64,000 nt of DNA, from NCBI RefSeq assembly GCF_001808555.1, contig NZ_KV793752.1:63834-127833 (forward strand), written 5' to 3'. The DNA comes from Porphyromonas sp. HMSC065F10 (lineage in GTDB: Bacteria > Bacteroidota > Bacteroidia > Bacteroidales > Porphyromonadaceae). This document shows, one piece after another, positions 36,843 to 45,001 of the stretch; positions within the stretch are counted from its first letter, which is position 1; each line of letters begins with the position of its first letter. Position numbers and translations under genes: made by a program. Under the pieces are notes generated by a model that was given only the letters and a program-made list of their open reading frames with translations, ran no database searches and had not been told where the DNA came from.

Positions 36843-37441
36843 AATCTATTGAGATAAAGTCGGCCCTCCAGACCTAAGTGGAAGAGTAGGTCGAGTGCTG
36901 ACAGGTTGGGTACAAATCCACACTGCTCCTCAAAGACTTGCCAATACCTCGGTAGGTCCATCCTACCTTCACGAAGCCGGGAGGGTAGGGCGATGTCAGA
37001 TCTGTGATCCACGTCTCTCACCCCCTCAGATACTATCGTGGGGATAGGAATACGCCACTCTCCGAGGATAAAGGTGAGCCAATGCTGATTAAAGTCTATG
37101 AGCCTGCCTCCCACCTCACATCGACAGAGAGAGATCACTTGATCCTCATAAAACTGCCAGTAGGGCGTGGAGCAGTAGGAGGAGCGCAGTGCCTCCTCCA
37201 GGCGATGCCTCCAGTGATCGTGCTCGGCAAGACAGATCTCTGACGTGGGCGGAGAGGGATAGGCAAAGCGCTCCACCGGTATCGTGAAGGGTGTAGCGCC
37301 TTGCGGGGTAAGGAAGTAGGTCCGATTTCGGAGCGTCTGCTTCTGATACTGCTCACCCACATTGATCACCGCCTCAGGATGATCCATTATCAGTTTGACT
37401 TGCAGGATTGCAGGGGCAAAGAGGGTGGGCAGAGAAAGCAT
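36839..37441 (-). CDS. WbqC-like family protein
   Basis: A 200-aa protein of the WbqC type, a family linked by context to surface-polysaccharide genes but with unclear biochemical role. Typical pieces are the N-terminal MLSLPTLFAPAILQVKLIM, EQYQKQTLRNRTYFLTPQG, EICLAEHDHWRHRLEEALRS and STPYWQFYEDQVISL. I start at ATG 37441, 11 bases after the lepB stop; an in-frame start at 37483 would overlap lepB by 31 bases. Its place beside signal peptidase I is a Bacteroidota arrangement I recall. Confidence 0.85.
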   Translation of the reverse strand: MLSLPTLFAPAILQVKLIMDHPEAVINVGEQYQKQTLRNRTYFLTPQGATPFTIPVERFAYPSPPTSEICLAEHDHWRHRLEEALRSSYCSTPYWQFYEDQVISLCRCEVGGRLIDFNQHWLTFILGEWRIPIPTIVSEGVRDVDHRSDIALPSRLREGRMDLPRYWQVFEEQCGFVPNLSALDLLFHLGLEGRLYLNRL

Positions 37442-37452
37442 ACTACTTTTCT

Positions 37453-38871
37453 TTACTTCAGCACAGTCCCAAATCTCCGCCACCGGATCTTGCCATGGAG
37501 GAGGTCCCTGTCCTTATCCAGCGATAGCCAGACGAAGAGTGGCTTGCCAACGATGTGATCCTCAGGGACGAAGCCCCAAGCGCGGGAATCGGCAGAGTTG
37601 TGCCTATTATCTCCCATCATGAAGTAGTAGTCCATCTCAAAGGTATACGACGAGGCCGGCTTGCCGTCTATCAGAATACCCGATGTGGTCTTCTCTACCG
37701 TGTGATGCTCAAAGTTCCGGATGCACCGCTCGTAGAGAGCCAGATTTTCCGCTGTTAGAGGGATTGTCTCGCCCTTGGCAGGGATGTGGACCGGTCCATA
37801 GTTATCCCTCGTCCAGTCAAATAAGTCACTGAGGGGGTATGTCGTGAAGACCGACTGTCCAGGATCCGGCTCCACCTCGATATGGAGGACACCGCTGTGC
37901 TTCTGGAGCGTCTCCCGCATGGACTTCGTGAGGGGCAGATGGTAGATGAGCCCGAAGCCCTTAGTCATATCTCCCGTAAAGCCCAGTTGCTCATAGAGAG
38001 GGTAGTAAGACTGGTCCAGCCCATCCAGCAGGGCGATATCGTCTCGAGCCACTCCCAGCTCATACAGCTCATCCTCCGACAGCATCGTGCCATCGGTCTG
38101 TACGAAGTAATTGAGCTGAGCGTGAGGCGGTGTATCAACCTCCTTCGCATTGATATAAAGGGCGTTGTGTCGCACCTCAAGATCGTCTCCCGGAAGCCCC
38201 ACGCAGCGCTTGACATAGTGATCTCTCATGTCAACGGGACGTGCGACCACCTCGCCAAACGTGCGAGGATCACTCCAGATCCGATCTCTCCCATAGAGGT
38301 GACAGAGGGTGTAGTAGTCAGGATTGGTCACCTTGAGTGGGACAGTGTCTCCGGCGGGGAAATTGAAGACTACCAGCTCATTTCGCTTAAGACGACCTAG
38401 ACCGCTTATGCGCTTATAGGGGAGCTGAGGCTTATCAATGTAGGCTTTCTTCCCATTCCAGGGGAATTGATTGTGCACCAAAGGAAAAGCGAGCGGGGTC
38501 ATCGGTAATCTCGGTCCAAAACTCAGCTTAGAGACAAAGAGGTGATCGCCCACAAGTGAGGTCTTCTCCAGTGAGGAAGAGGGGATCTTGAAGTTTTGGA
38601 AGAAGAAGATATTGAGTACCTGTACCGCTATCAGGACGACAACGATATCCTCTATGAGTCGCATCGTGCTACGCAGAGTCTTACTCGAGGAGCTCTGCCA
38701 CCACCGCCAAGGGATGATGTGGGTGATGTAATTGTCAAAAATCAGCAGGGTAGGGATCACGAAGAGCCAGACACTGCCCACCCAAGTGGCAAATAAGAGT
38801 AGGGCGATCGCCCAAGCGCCGAACTTAATCCAATCCCGCTTGGGGACAGCCTTGAAGTCTATCTTTTTCAT
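37453..38871 (-). CDS. lepB: Signal peptidase I (large Bacteroidota form)
   Basis: Membrane serine protease that removes signal peptides from exported proteins. The 472-aa protein is much longer than the usual 180-320 aa, with a big insert between conserved boxes, as in other Bacteroidota. Two N-terminal membrane regions precede box [21 protein letters not shown], where Ser100 is the nucleophile; the next residue is Leu101 where Met is usual. The catalytic Lys is probably in [14 protein letters not shown]. Box D/E is [20 protein letters not shown]. It lies one base after dapB and before the WbqC-like gene. Confidence 0.95.
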   Translation of the reverse strand: MKKIDFKAVPKRDWIKFGAWAIALLLFATWVGSVWLFVIPTLLIFDNYITHIIPWRWWQSSSSKTLRSTMRLIEDIVVVLIAVQVLNIFFFQNFKIPSSSLEKTSLVGDHLFVSKLSFGPRLPMTPLAFPLVHNQFPWNGKKAYIDKPQLPYKRISGLGRLKRNELVVFNFPAGDTVPLKVTNPDYYTLCHLYGRDRIWSDPRTFGEVVARPVDMRDHYVKRCVGLPGDDLEVRHNALYINAKEVDTPPHAQLNYFVQTDGTMLSEDELYELGVARDDIALLDGLDQSYYPLYEQLGFTGDMTKGFGLIYHLPLTKSMRETLQKHSGVLHIEVEPDPGQSVFTTYPLSDLFDWTRDNYGPVHIPAKGETIPLTAENLALYERCIRNFEHHTVEKTTSGILIDGKPASSYTFEMDYYFMMGDNRHNSADSRAWGFVPEDHIVGKPLFVWLSLDKDRDLLHGKIRWRRFGTVLK

Positions 38872-38872
38872 A

Positions 38873-39604
38873 TCACTTATCGAAGTGTAGCATGTCCTCC
38901 ATGCCGTACCATCCCTTCTTACCTTGCAAAAACTCAGCAGCCATCACCGCCCCCATAGCAAAGCCCTCTCTCCCAAAGGCTTCATGCTCCAGTCTTATCA
39001 CATCCTGAGGACTGCTAAAGGCTACTCGGTGAATGCCGGGCACCTCTCCCTCACGAAGAGAGTGGATAAGTAGCTGGTCCTCGGCCAAGGTAGGCTTCTC
39101 TGCATTGCCGAGATAGGCCCTTGTGTCTCTATATCGATCCATCTCCGAGATAATGTCACCGGCAACAGTCAGGGCAGTGCCACTGGGGTAGTCAAGCTTA
39201 TGGACGTGGTGTACCTCCTCCATCTGAACATCTGAGTATTGGGGGAGATTATTTATCAGTTTAGCAGCTTCTCTCACCAAGTGACGGAAGAGGAAGACCC
39301 CGATGCTGAAGTTGGACGAGTAAAAGAAAGCCCCATCACGCTCTCTGACCTGCGCCCGGATCTCTTCGATACGATCGGTCCAGCCGGTAGTACCGCTGAC
39401 TACGGGAAAGCCACTCTCGATCGCTCTGCGAATATTATTATAAGCACTGTCAGGAGTAGAGAAGTCGATGACTACATCCGTCTCGGAGGGGATAGATGCT
39501 TGATCGTCTTTGTCAATGCGTCCAACGATCTTGTGCCCCCGGCTATGGGCCACCTGCTCAATGGCATGACCCATACGTCCATATCCTATCAGAGTTATTT
39601 TCAT
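38873..39604 (-). CDS. dapB: 4-hydroxy-tetrahydrodipicolinate reductase
   Basis: NAD(P)H-dependent step of the diaminopimelate/lysine pathway, supplying peptidoglycan cross-link precursor. The 243-aa protein has the Rossmann start [31 protein letters not shown] and the catalytic segment [16 protein letters not shown]. First gene of a minus-strand operon with lepB, the WbqC-like gene and the M64 peptidase. Confidence 0.96.
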   Translation of the reverse strand: MKITLIGYGRMGHAIEQVAHSRGHKIVGRIDKDDQASIPSETDVVIDFSTPDSAYNNIRRAIESGFPVVSGTTGWTDRIEEIRAQVRERDGAFFYSSNFSIGVFLFRHLVREAAKLINNLPQYSDVQMEEVHHVHKLDYPSGTALTVAGDIISEMDRYRDTRAYLGNAEKPTLAEDQLLIHSLREGEVPGIHRVAFSSPQDVIRLEHEAFGREGFAMGAVMAAEFLQGKKGWYGMEDMLHFDK

Positions 39605-39661
39605 TGCTACTGTATATGTGATTTGCTTGATGTATACTTCCGTAGCTGACAGAAGTGGTCA

Positions 39662-39669
39662 CAAATGTA
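39662..39669 (-). promoter_or_regulatory. Candidate -7 box (TACATTTG, minus strand) of dapB operon
   Basis: On the minus strand the sequence reads TACATTTG, matching TAnnTTTG, 57 bases before the dapB start. No clear -33 TTTG. Confidence 0.45.
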
Positions 39670-39804
39670 ATCAATTATCAACAGAGCCTCTCATCTCGAG
39701 CATTTGAGCTTAGGGACTCCGCAGAGACATTGCAGCGAGTTGATTCTAAGCGAGAAGCTATTGTCAGAAGGATTAGTCAAGAGCTTACTCGATCCGACGG
39801 TAAA

Positions 39805-39871
39805 CTAATACCGGTATTAGTGAATTCTTTTACCGGTATTAGGTGCGACTAATATCGGTAAAAGAATTCAC
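39805..39871. repeat. Palindromic repeat element, copy 1
   Basis: A perfect 16-bp palindrome CTAATACCGGTATTAG (39805-39820) leads into a 23-bp arm (39820-39842) that pairs with 39849-39871 (22/23) around a 6-nt loop. Arm features: AATTCTTTT next to ACCGGTATTAG. The same design recurs at 52973-53035 and, rearranged, at 63937-63999. It lies in the 772-base gap between divergent dapB and the kinase-like gene; the rest of that gap holds promoters, an 18-nt tandem repeat and otherwise nothing I can identify. Confidence 0.85.
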
Positions 39872-40105
39872 CATGATACTCGGGGAATTTTGCTCTGATT
39901 TCTCGCCGTCTCTCTGATAGGTCACGACAGTGGTGACTTTATAGCATTCGCTCAACATTATTTGCAGTAGAGGTTCTGACCAGATTTTTCTCAAAACTCT
40001 CTTTGGTCATAATAGCGATTATGTTAAGTAGGTAATTCTGAGAGTATTGTTTGTTGTCGGGTAAAGGTTGAGATCAAAAAATCTATCATAGCACCCTATC
40101 TTCCC

Positions 40106-40176
40106 TGAGTCACCATAGTCACTGAAGTCATCATAGTCACTGAAGTCATCATAGTCACCGAATTCGCCGAAGTTAC
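40106..40176. repeat. 18-nt short tandem repeat, about 4 units
   Basis: Two identical units TGAAGTCATCATAGTCAC (40123-40140 and 40141-40158), a 17-nt variant before them (40106-40122) and a degenerate unit after (40159-40176). Noncoding as far as I can tell; a short minus-strand frame through it reads as a simple six-residue repeat. Confidence 0.85.
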
Positions 40177-40306
40177 GCCAACCGCCTGCATTAAGATCTT
40201 ACTCTGTTGTGTAATGTGTCTGCTCCCTGTACCCACGCACTCACAACTTAAAGCATAAGAGCACACCTCACCTTCAATATTACGACAACGTAGTTGCACG
40301 TGGTTG

Positions 40307-40339
40307 TTGAAGCGATATGGAGGGGTTTGCTTAACTTTG
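40307..40339 (+). promoter_or_regulatory. Candidate promoter (TTG, 22 bases, TAACTTTG) of kinase-like/clpC genes
   Basis: TAACTTTG at 40332-40339 fits the -7 box; TTG at 40307-40309 sits 22 bases upstream, close to the normal -33 spacing. The start codon at 40377 is 37 bases downstream. Confidence 0.5.
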
Positions 40340-40376
40340 TCCTAAAGAGTATATAACGACAAGAAACTATTATGCC

Positions 40377-41096
40377 ATGAAGGAGTCTGATAATATCCAC
40401 CAAGAGGAGGAGCTTGCTCTACCGAGCGACAAATTTGCTATCTGCATCTCCAGATCTCAGTGTAGCGGTGGCGTCACCTTTGCTCACCGGCTGGGGGAAA
40501 GGCTTGGTGTGCCGGTCTACTGTGATAATATATTTGACTTAGCAGCTAAGGATCACAACATACGGAGGGATCTCTTTGTACAGAATGAGGACAATACAGA
40601 CTTCTCAGTCCCAATCTTCTATGGAGCTGAGTACGCCTCATCGGGGTCTATGATCACCTACTCTGACAACTTTCTATCCAATAAGAATATCCACTCTATG
40701 CAGGCTGAGACGATACTCAGGCTGGCAAGAGAAAGCTCTGCCATATTCCTTGGTCACACTGCCGACTTTACTCTACGAAATCACCCCAACCTCCTGACTA
40801 TCTACATATCTGAGCCGATGGAGATCAGAGTCAAGAACCTTCAGCGTGATTATGAAGGAGTGAGCGAGGAGGAGGCCATTGACCGACTCCTTAGGCTGGA
40901 TAAGAATAGACGGCAATACTACAATTACTACACTGGTAAGCGCTGGGGACGCTGTGAGAGCTACGACATGGCCATCCAGCCCTCCTTCTTTGGCATAGAT
41001 TATGCAACTACTTTAGTGATGGACGTACTTCGCTCCAAGGGGTTCCCACTCCAGGGTACTTCTATGGAGGACGCAAAGGAGAGTCCCAATCCATAA
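40377..41096 (+). CDS. Cytidylate-kinase-like family protein
   Basis: A 239-aa protein of the cytidylate-kinase-like (Cytidylate_kin2) type: FAICISRSQCSGGVTFAHRL is the modified P-loop start, then LGERLGVPVYCDN, a middle part ending FLGHTADFTLRNHPNLLTIY (near the P-loop partner site), and RVKNLQRDYEGVSEEEAIDR with LLRLDKNRRQYYNYYTGKRW as lid/NMP-type helices. Related proteins often read GSGG where this has CSGG. The true substrate of this family is not established. It is followed by clpC after 17 bases. Confidence 0.82.
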   Translation: MKESDNIHQEEELALPSDKFAICISRSQCSGGVTFAHRLGERLGVPVYCDNIFDLAAKDHNIRRDLFVQNEDNTDFSVPIFYGAEYASSGSMITYSDNFLSNKNIHSMQAETILRLARESSAIFLGHTADFTLRNHPNLLTIYISEPMEIRVKNLQRDYEGVSEEEAIDRLLRLDKNRRQYYNYYTGKRWGRCESYDMAIQPSFFGIDYATTLVMDVLRSKGFPLQGTSMEDAKESPNP

Positions 41097-41113
41097 CTAA
41101 GTAAGTTGTATAG

Positions 41114-43264
41114 ATGTTAGATAAGCATATAATTGATCATAAGGAGATATATGGCGAGCTGGCTGAGACTCTGATAGCTGATCAGAGTGACTTTGACACG
41201 CTCTTTGACCAGCCCTCCTCTCACGATGGTGACGACTCCCCGGATGGGCCTGAGTCGAACGGAGATAAGGGTAAGGAGGGTAAGACTGAGACCCCGACAC
41301 TAGATTCCTTCGGTACCTGGCTCAGTGACCAAGTGAAGAAAGGAAAGCTGGATCCTGTCTATGGTCGTGAGAAGGAATTGCAGCGCATCACCCAGATCCT
41401 CGCCAGAAAAAAGAAGAATAACCCCCTACTCCTCGGTGAACCAGGCGTAGGCAAGACAGCTATCGTAGAGGCACTAGCACAGAGGATCGTAGCGGGTGAG
41501 GTCCCGCCCTACCTCCTCAATAAGCGGATCATATCATTAGATATGGCCTCCGTGGTTGCGGGATCGATGTATCGGGGGCAATTTGAGGAGCGGATGAAGA
41601 AGATCATCCACGAGCTTAAGGCCAATCCTGACATCATCCTCTACATAGACGAAATACACGCCCTCATGGGTAGTGGCAACTCTCAGGGAGGTATTGACGC
41701 TGCCAGTATGCTCAAGCCCGCGCTTGCTCGTGGCGAGGTCCGCTGTATCGGTGCCACAACACTCGAGGAGTACCGCAAGAGCATAGAGAAAGATGGGGCA
41801 ATGGATCGGCGATTCCAGAAAGTCATAGTGAATGCTCCCGATGAGGAGGAGACGCTACTGATCCTTAAGAAGCTCCAGCCGATCTATGAGAAGCATCACC
41901 ACGTGACTTATACCGATAAGGCACTTGAGTCGGCAGTTCACCTGACGGAGCGCTACGTGACGGATCGTCAATTTCCGGACAAGGCAATCGATGCCATGGA
42001 CGAGGCGGGAGCCTACTCCTTCATCAAGAATCAGAAGCCGGTAGACCTGACACCCTATCAAGATAAGATCGATGAGATACGTAAGCTTAAACTTCAGTAT
42101 GTCAATCAGGGACGCTACGACCTTGCCTCACAAGCGCGAGATAAAGAGAAGCAGTACCACGAGGATCTCAAGGCGGTTAAGCGAAGCTTAGAGCGTGGAG
42201 ACCTCATTGGGGACCCTACCCTCGTCGATACTCAAGAGGTGGAGTATGTGGTCTCCCTCGGCAGTGGTGTGCCGGTGCAGTCCTTCTCCGCCAATGACCT
42301 CAGCTCTCTGGGCAAGCTGGAGGGTAAGCTAAAGTCTAAGGTGATCGGACAAGACCACGTCGTCCGGGACATTGCGACGGCCATCCAGCGTAACAAGGTG
42401 GGGCTACGCGACCCGGGCAAGCCGATCGGCTCTTTCCTTTTCCTTGGGTCGTCCGGAGTGGGTAAGACTTACCTCTCCAAGATGCTTGCTAAGGAGCTCT
42501 TTGGCACCGAGGAGGCTATGATCCGCGTGGATATGAGCGAGTTTATGGAGAAGTACTCCGTATCACGCTTGATCGGTGCCCCACCCGGATACGTTGGTTA
42601 CGACCAGGGCGGTGAACTGACAGTGAAGGTGAAGCGTCGCCCATACTCCGTCATCCTCTTTGATGAGATTGAGAAAGCTCACCCCGATGTGCAGAACCTT
42701 ATGTTGCAGATCCTTGACGATGGTGTGCTCACAGATAGCACCGGGGATAAGGTCAATTTCAAGAACACCATCATCATCATGACCTCGAATGTCGGGACCC
42801 GACAGTTGAGCGAATTTGGGACCGGTATAGGCTTCAAGGACTTATCTGTTGATAGTAATGAGGCAGCGGATCAAGTGATCCGCAAGGCTCTTAATAAGCA
42901 CTTTGCGCCCGAATTTCTCAATCGTATCGACAAGATCATCACCTTCAATCAGCTTAATAAGAAGGATATCCGCCGGATCACCGACCTCGAGCTGAGCAAG
43001 CTGGACAAGCGACTACAGGACATCAATATCCTGGTGGAGTACTCCGATGCGGCTCGTGACTTCGTGGCTGAGAAGGGCTTTGATCCCAAGCTGGGTGCAA
43101 GACCCCTCAAGCGCGCGATTGCTCAGTATATTGAGGAGATGATTACTGACGCCATCATCAGTGGTGAAGTCAGTCCCGGTGAGCACTACCTACTCGATAC
43201 GACAGGTAGAGGGAAGGATGTGAAGCTGAGGATCAGAGTCCCTGTGCCGACTCTTGTCTCCTGA
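41114..43264 (+). CDS. clpC: ClpC-type AAA+ unfoldase lacking the N-terminal domain
   Basis: Class I Clp ATPase that would unfold substrates for ClpP. The 716-aa protein has both AAA+ modules: Walker A GEPGVGKT (108-115) and GSSGVGKT (445-452), the first with IDEIH and the second with [13 protein letters not shown] short M-domain ([20 protein letters not shown]) marks it as ClpC. IGF in GTGIGFKDL may be the ClpP-docking tripeptide. The usual N-terminal Clp repeat domain (about 140 aa) is absent: the chain starts just at the end of that region, followed by an acidic linker, and an in-frame TAG (41111-41113) directly precedes the ATG. This is unusual because the N domain normally binds adaptors. 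Confidence 0.92.
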   Translation: MLDKHIIDHKEIYGELAETLIADQSDFDTLFDQPSSHDGDDSPDGPESNGDKGKEGKTETPTLDSFGTWLSDQVKKGKLDPVYGREKELQRITQILARKKKNNPLLLGEPGVGKTAIVEALAQRIVAGEVPPYLLNKRIISLDMASVVAGSMYRGQFEERMKKIIHELKANPDIILYIDEIHALMGSGNSQGGIDAASMLKPALARGEVRCIGATTLEEYRKSIEKDGAMDRRFQKVIVNAPDEEETLLILKKLQPIYEKHHHVTYTDKALESAVHLTERYVTDRQFPDKAIDAMDEAGAYSFIKNQKPVDLTPYQDKIDEIRKLKLQYVNQGRYDLASQARDKEKQYHEDLKAVKRSLERGDLIGDPTLVDTQEVEYVVSLGSGVPVQSFSANDLSSLGKLEGKLKSKVIGQDHVVRDIATAIQRNKVGLRDPGKPIGSFLFLGSSGVGKTYLSKMLAKELFGTEEAMIRVDMSEFMEKYSVSRLIGAPPGYVGYDQGGELTVKVKRRPYSVILFDEIEKAHPDVQNLMLQILDDGVLTDSTGDKVNFKNTIIIMTSNVGTRQLSEFGTGIGFKDLSVDSNEAADQVIRKALNKHFAPEFLNRIDKIITFNQLNKKDIRRITDLELSKLDKRLQDINILVEYSDAARDFVAEKGFDPKLGARPLKRAIAQYIEEMITDAIISGEVSPGEHYLLDTTGRGKDVKLRIRVPVPTLVS

Positions 43265-43283
43265 TCGCCTCTTGTACTACGGC

Positions 43284-43325
43284 AAGGGACATCATAGAGC
43301 AATCTATGGTGTCCTTTGCTTTTTC
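43284..43325 (+). terminator. Rho-independent terminator after clpC
   Basis: A 15-bp stem: AAGGGACATCATAGA (43284-43298) with TCTATGGTGTCCTTT (43303-43317, two G-U pairs), loop GCAA, followed by GC and T5. It lies 20 bases after the clpC stop. Confidence 0.9.
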
Positions 43326-43385
43326 TGATACTGAGGATCATAGACGAGATCACTATTGGTGATGCAATGGTCCTACACAAATGAG

Positions 43386-43393
43386 TATCTTTG
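43386..43393 (+). promoter_or_regulatory. Candidate -7 box (TATCTTTG) of tsaD
   Basis: TATCTTTG matches TAnnTTTG and lies 22 bases before the tsaD ATG, after the clpC terminator. A TTG at 43356 is somewhat too far for a -33 box. Confidence 0.5.
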
Positions 43394-43415
43394 TGGGTAA
43401 GTAATCAAGTATTGT

Positions 43416-44456
43416 ATGGCACAGTTTTCTATAGATCCCGATAAAGTCATCATTGGCATCGAGTCCTCCTGTGATGACACCTCAGCAGCTGTACTGAGGG
43501 GACAGACCTTGTTGTCCAACGTTATTGCAAGCCAAAAGGTTCACGAGCAATATGGTGGTGTCGTCCCCGAGCTGGCAAGTCGGGCTCACCTGCAGAATGT
43601 AGTCCCCGTCGTGAGCGAAGCTATCCGTCAGGCAGGGATTTCTCGGGAGGACTTGGATGTAATTGCATACACGAGAGGTCCGGGACTACTTGGGTCTCTC
43701 TTGGTCGGGGTCAACTTCGCCAAGGGGATGAGTCAGGCTTTGGGGATCCCGATGGTTGATGTCAATCACCTTCAGGGGCATGTGATGGCACACTTCGTGC
43801 AGCAACCCGGGGAGGACCGACCGGTCCCGCACTTCCCCTTCCTCTGTCTCTTGGTGTCGGGAGGGAACTCTCAGATCATCTTGGTGCACAGTCCGCTTGA
43901 GATGGAGATCATCGGCAAGACAATAGATGATGCTGCCGGAGAGGCCTTTGACAAGTGTGCAAAGGTGATGGGGCTGGGCTATCCCGGTGGACCTGTTGTA
44001 GACAGACTGGCGAAGGAGGGGAACCCACATGCCTTCCACTTCGCCAAGCCCAGGATCAGTGGGTACGACTATAGCTTTAGTGGCTTGAAGACCTCTTTTC
44101 TCTATACACTGAGGGACAATCTCGAGAGAGATCCGGACTTTATTGATAAGAATAAGGAGGATCTCTGTGCCTCGCTACAGGAGACCGTGGTCGAGCTCCT
44201 TATGGAGAAGCTGGAGCGGGCTGCGAAGGATCTCAATATTGATCAGGTGGGCGTGGCAGGCGGTGTCTCTGCCAATAGTCGCTTGAGACGAGCGTTTGTA
44301 GACTATGGCGAGCGGAGCGGGAAGGCTGTCTTCATCCCCCCCTTCAGCTACACAACGGACAATGCCGCTATGATTGCTATGGCTGGAGCCTGTCTTTATG
44401 CTGCCGGCCATCGTAGTGAGATGAGTGACGCCCCCTACTCGAGGATAACGATCTAA
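43416..44456 (+). CDS. tsaD: tRNA N6-threonylcarbamoyladenosine transferase TsaD
   Basis: Catalytic subunit for t6A37 formation on ANN-decoding tRNAs. The 346-aa protein has GIESSCDDTSAAVL, the metal-binding histidines in ELASRAHLQNVVPV and DVNHLQGHVMAHF, LLVSGGNSQIILV, GLGYPGGPVVDRLA and AGGVSANSRLR. First gene of a tsaD-pncC-recQ run after its own promoter. Confidence 0.97.
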   Translation: MAQFSIDPDKVIIGIESSCDDTSAAVLRGQTLLSNVIASQKVHEQYGGVVPELASRAHLQNVVPVVSEAIRQAGISREDLDVIAYTRGPGLLGSLLVGVNFAKGMSQALGIPMVDVNHLQGHVMAHFVQQPGEDRPVPHFPFLCLLVSGGNSQIILVHSPLEMEIIGKTIDDAAGEAFDKCAKVMGLGYPGGPVVDRLAKEGNPHAFHFAKPRISGYDYSFSGLKTSFLYTLRDNLERDPDFIDKNKEDLCASLQETVVELLMEKLERAAKDLNIDQVGVAGGVSANSRLRRAFVDYGERSGKAVFIPPFSYTTDNAAMIAMAGACLYAAGHRSEMSDAPYSRITI

Positions 44457-44470
44457 TCAGACTTGGACAT

Positions 44471-45001
44471 ATGGAGTACGACAAATCATTACACAAGTAT
44501 CTGTCAGACTTAGGACACCTATCGGCTGAGGTCTCCGACCTCCTCCTGTTCATAGGAGCTCATCTCTCCGTCGCTGAGAGCTGTACCGGTGGTCTGATCG
44601 CTGGTACCCTTACAAGTATCAGCGGGGCCTCTGATTGGTTTGATACCGGGGTGACGACCTATACACGACATAGTAAGCAGCAGGTACTCGGTCTCTTAGA
44701 TCGGGAGATTCGGGATGGGCTGGTCTCGGAGGCGACAGCAATGGCGATGTGCGAGCACGTTGCAAAGCTCTCCGGAGCTGCATTTTCGCTATCCACGACC
44801 GGTGTCGCCGGTCCGGCGGAGAGTGAGGGGTACAAGGCATGCGCTGCTTGGATTGCCGTCCACTCGCCTATGGGAACGGTCTCTCGCTGGCTCGAGCATG
44901 AGGATGAGGGACGTAATACCAACCGCGCTTACATTGCGCAGCAAGCACTCTCTCTACTGCTCGAGGAATTACAGAAGTACGTCAAGATCCAGAAAGGATG
45001 A
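44471..45001 (+). CDS. pncC: CinA C-terminal domain protein (nicotinamide-nucleotide amidohydrolase)
   Basis: Stand-alone CinA C-domain of 176 aa, which in other bacteria deamidates nicotinamide mononucleotide to NaMN in NAD salvage. Conserved parts: SVAESCTGGLIAGTLTSISG, the catalytic region GASDWFDTGVTTYTRHSKQQ, and STTGVAGPAESEGYKACAAW. Overlaps recQ by four bases (ATGA). Confidence 0.93.
   Translation: MEYDKSLHKYLSDLGHLSAEVSDLLLFIGAHLSVAESCTGGLIAGTLTSISGASDWFDTGVTTYTRHSKQQVLGLLDREIRDGLVSEATAMAMCEHVAKLSGAAFSLSTTGVAGPAESEGYKACAAWIAVHSPMGTVSRWLEHEDEGRNTNRAYIAQQALSLLLEELQKYVKIQKG

Noticed and set aside
39655..39852. 65-codon plus-strand frame
   Set aside because: It covers the dapB promoter region and runs into the palindromic repeat, so coding is unlikely.
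40096..40299. 67-codon minus-strand frame
   Set aside because: Its end is just the translated 18-nt tandem repeat; no start signals or family features.
41097..41113. Frameshift that might hide the ClpC N domain upstream
   Set aside because: An in-frame TAG lies directly before the ATG, and the upstream DNA is fully used by the kinase-like gene, so the domain is absent and not just out of frame.
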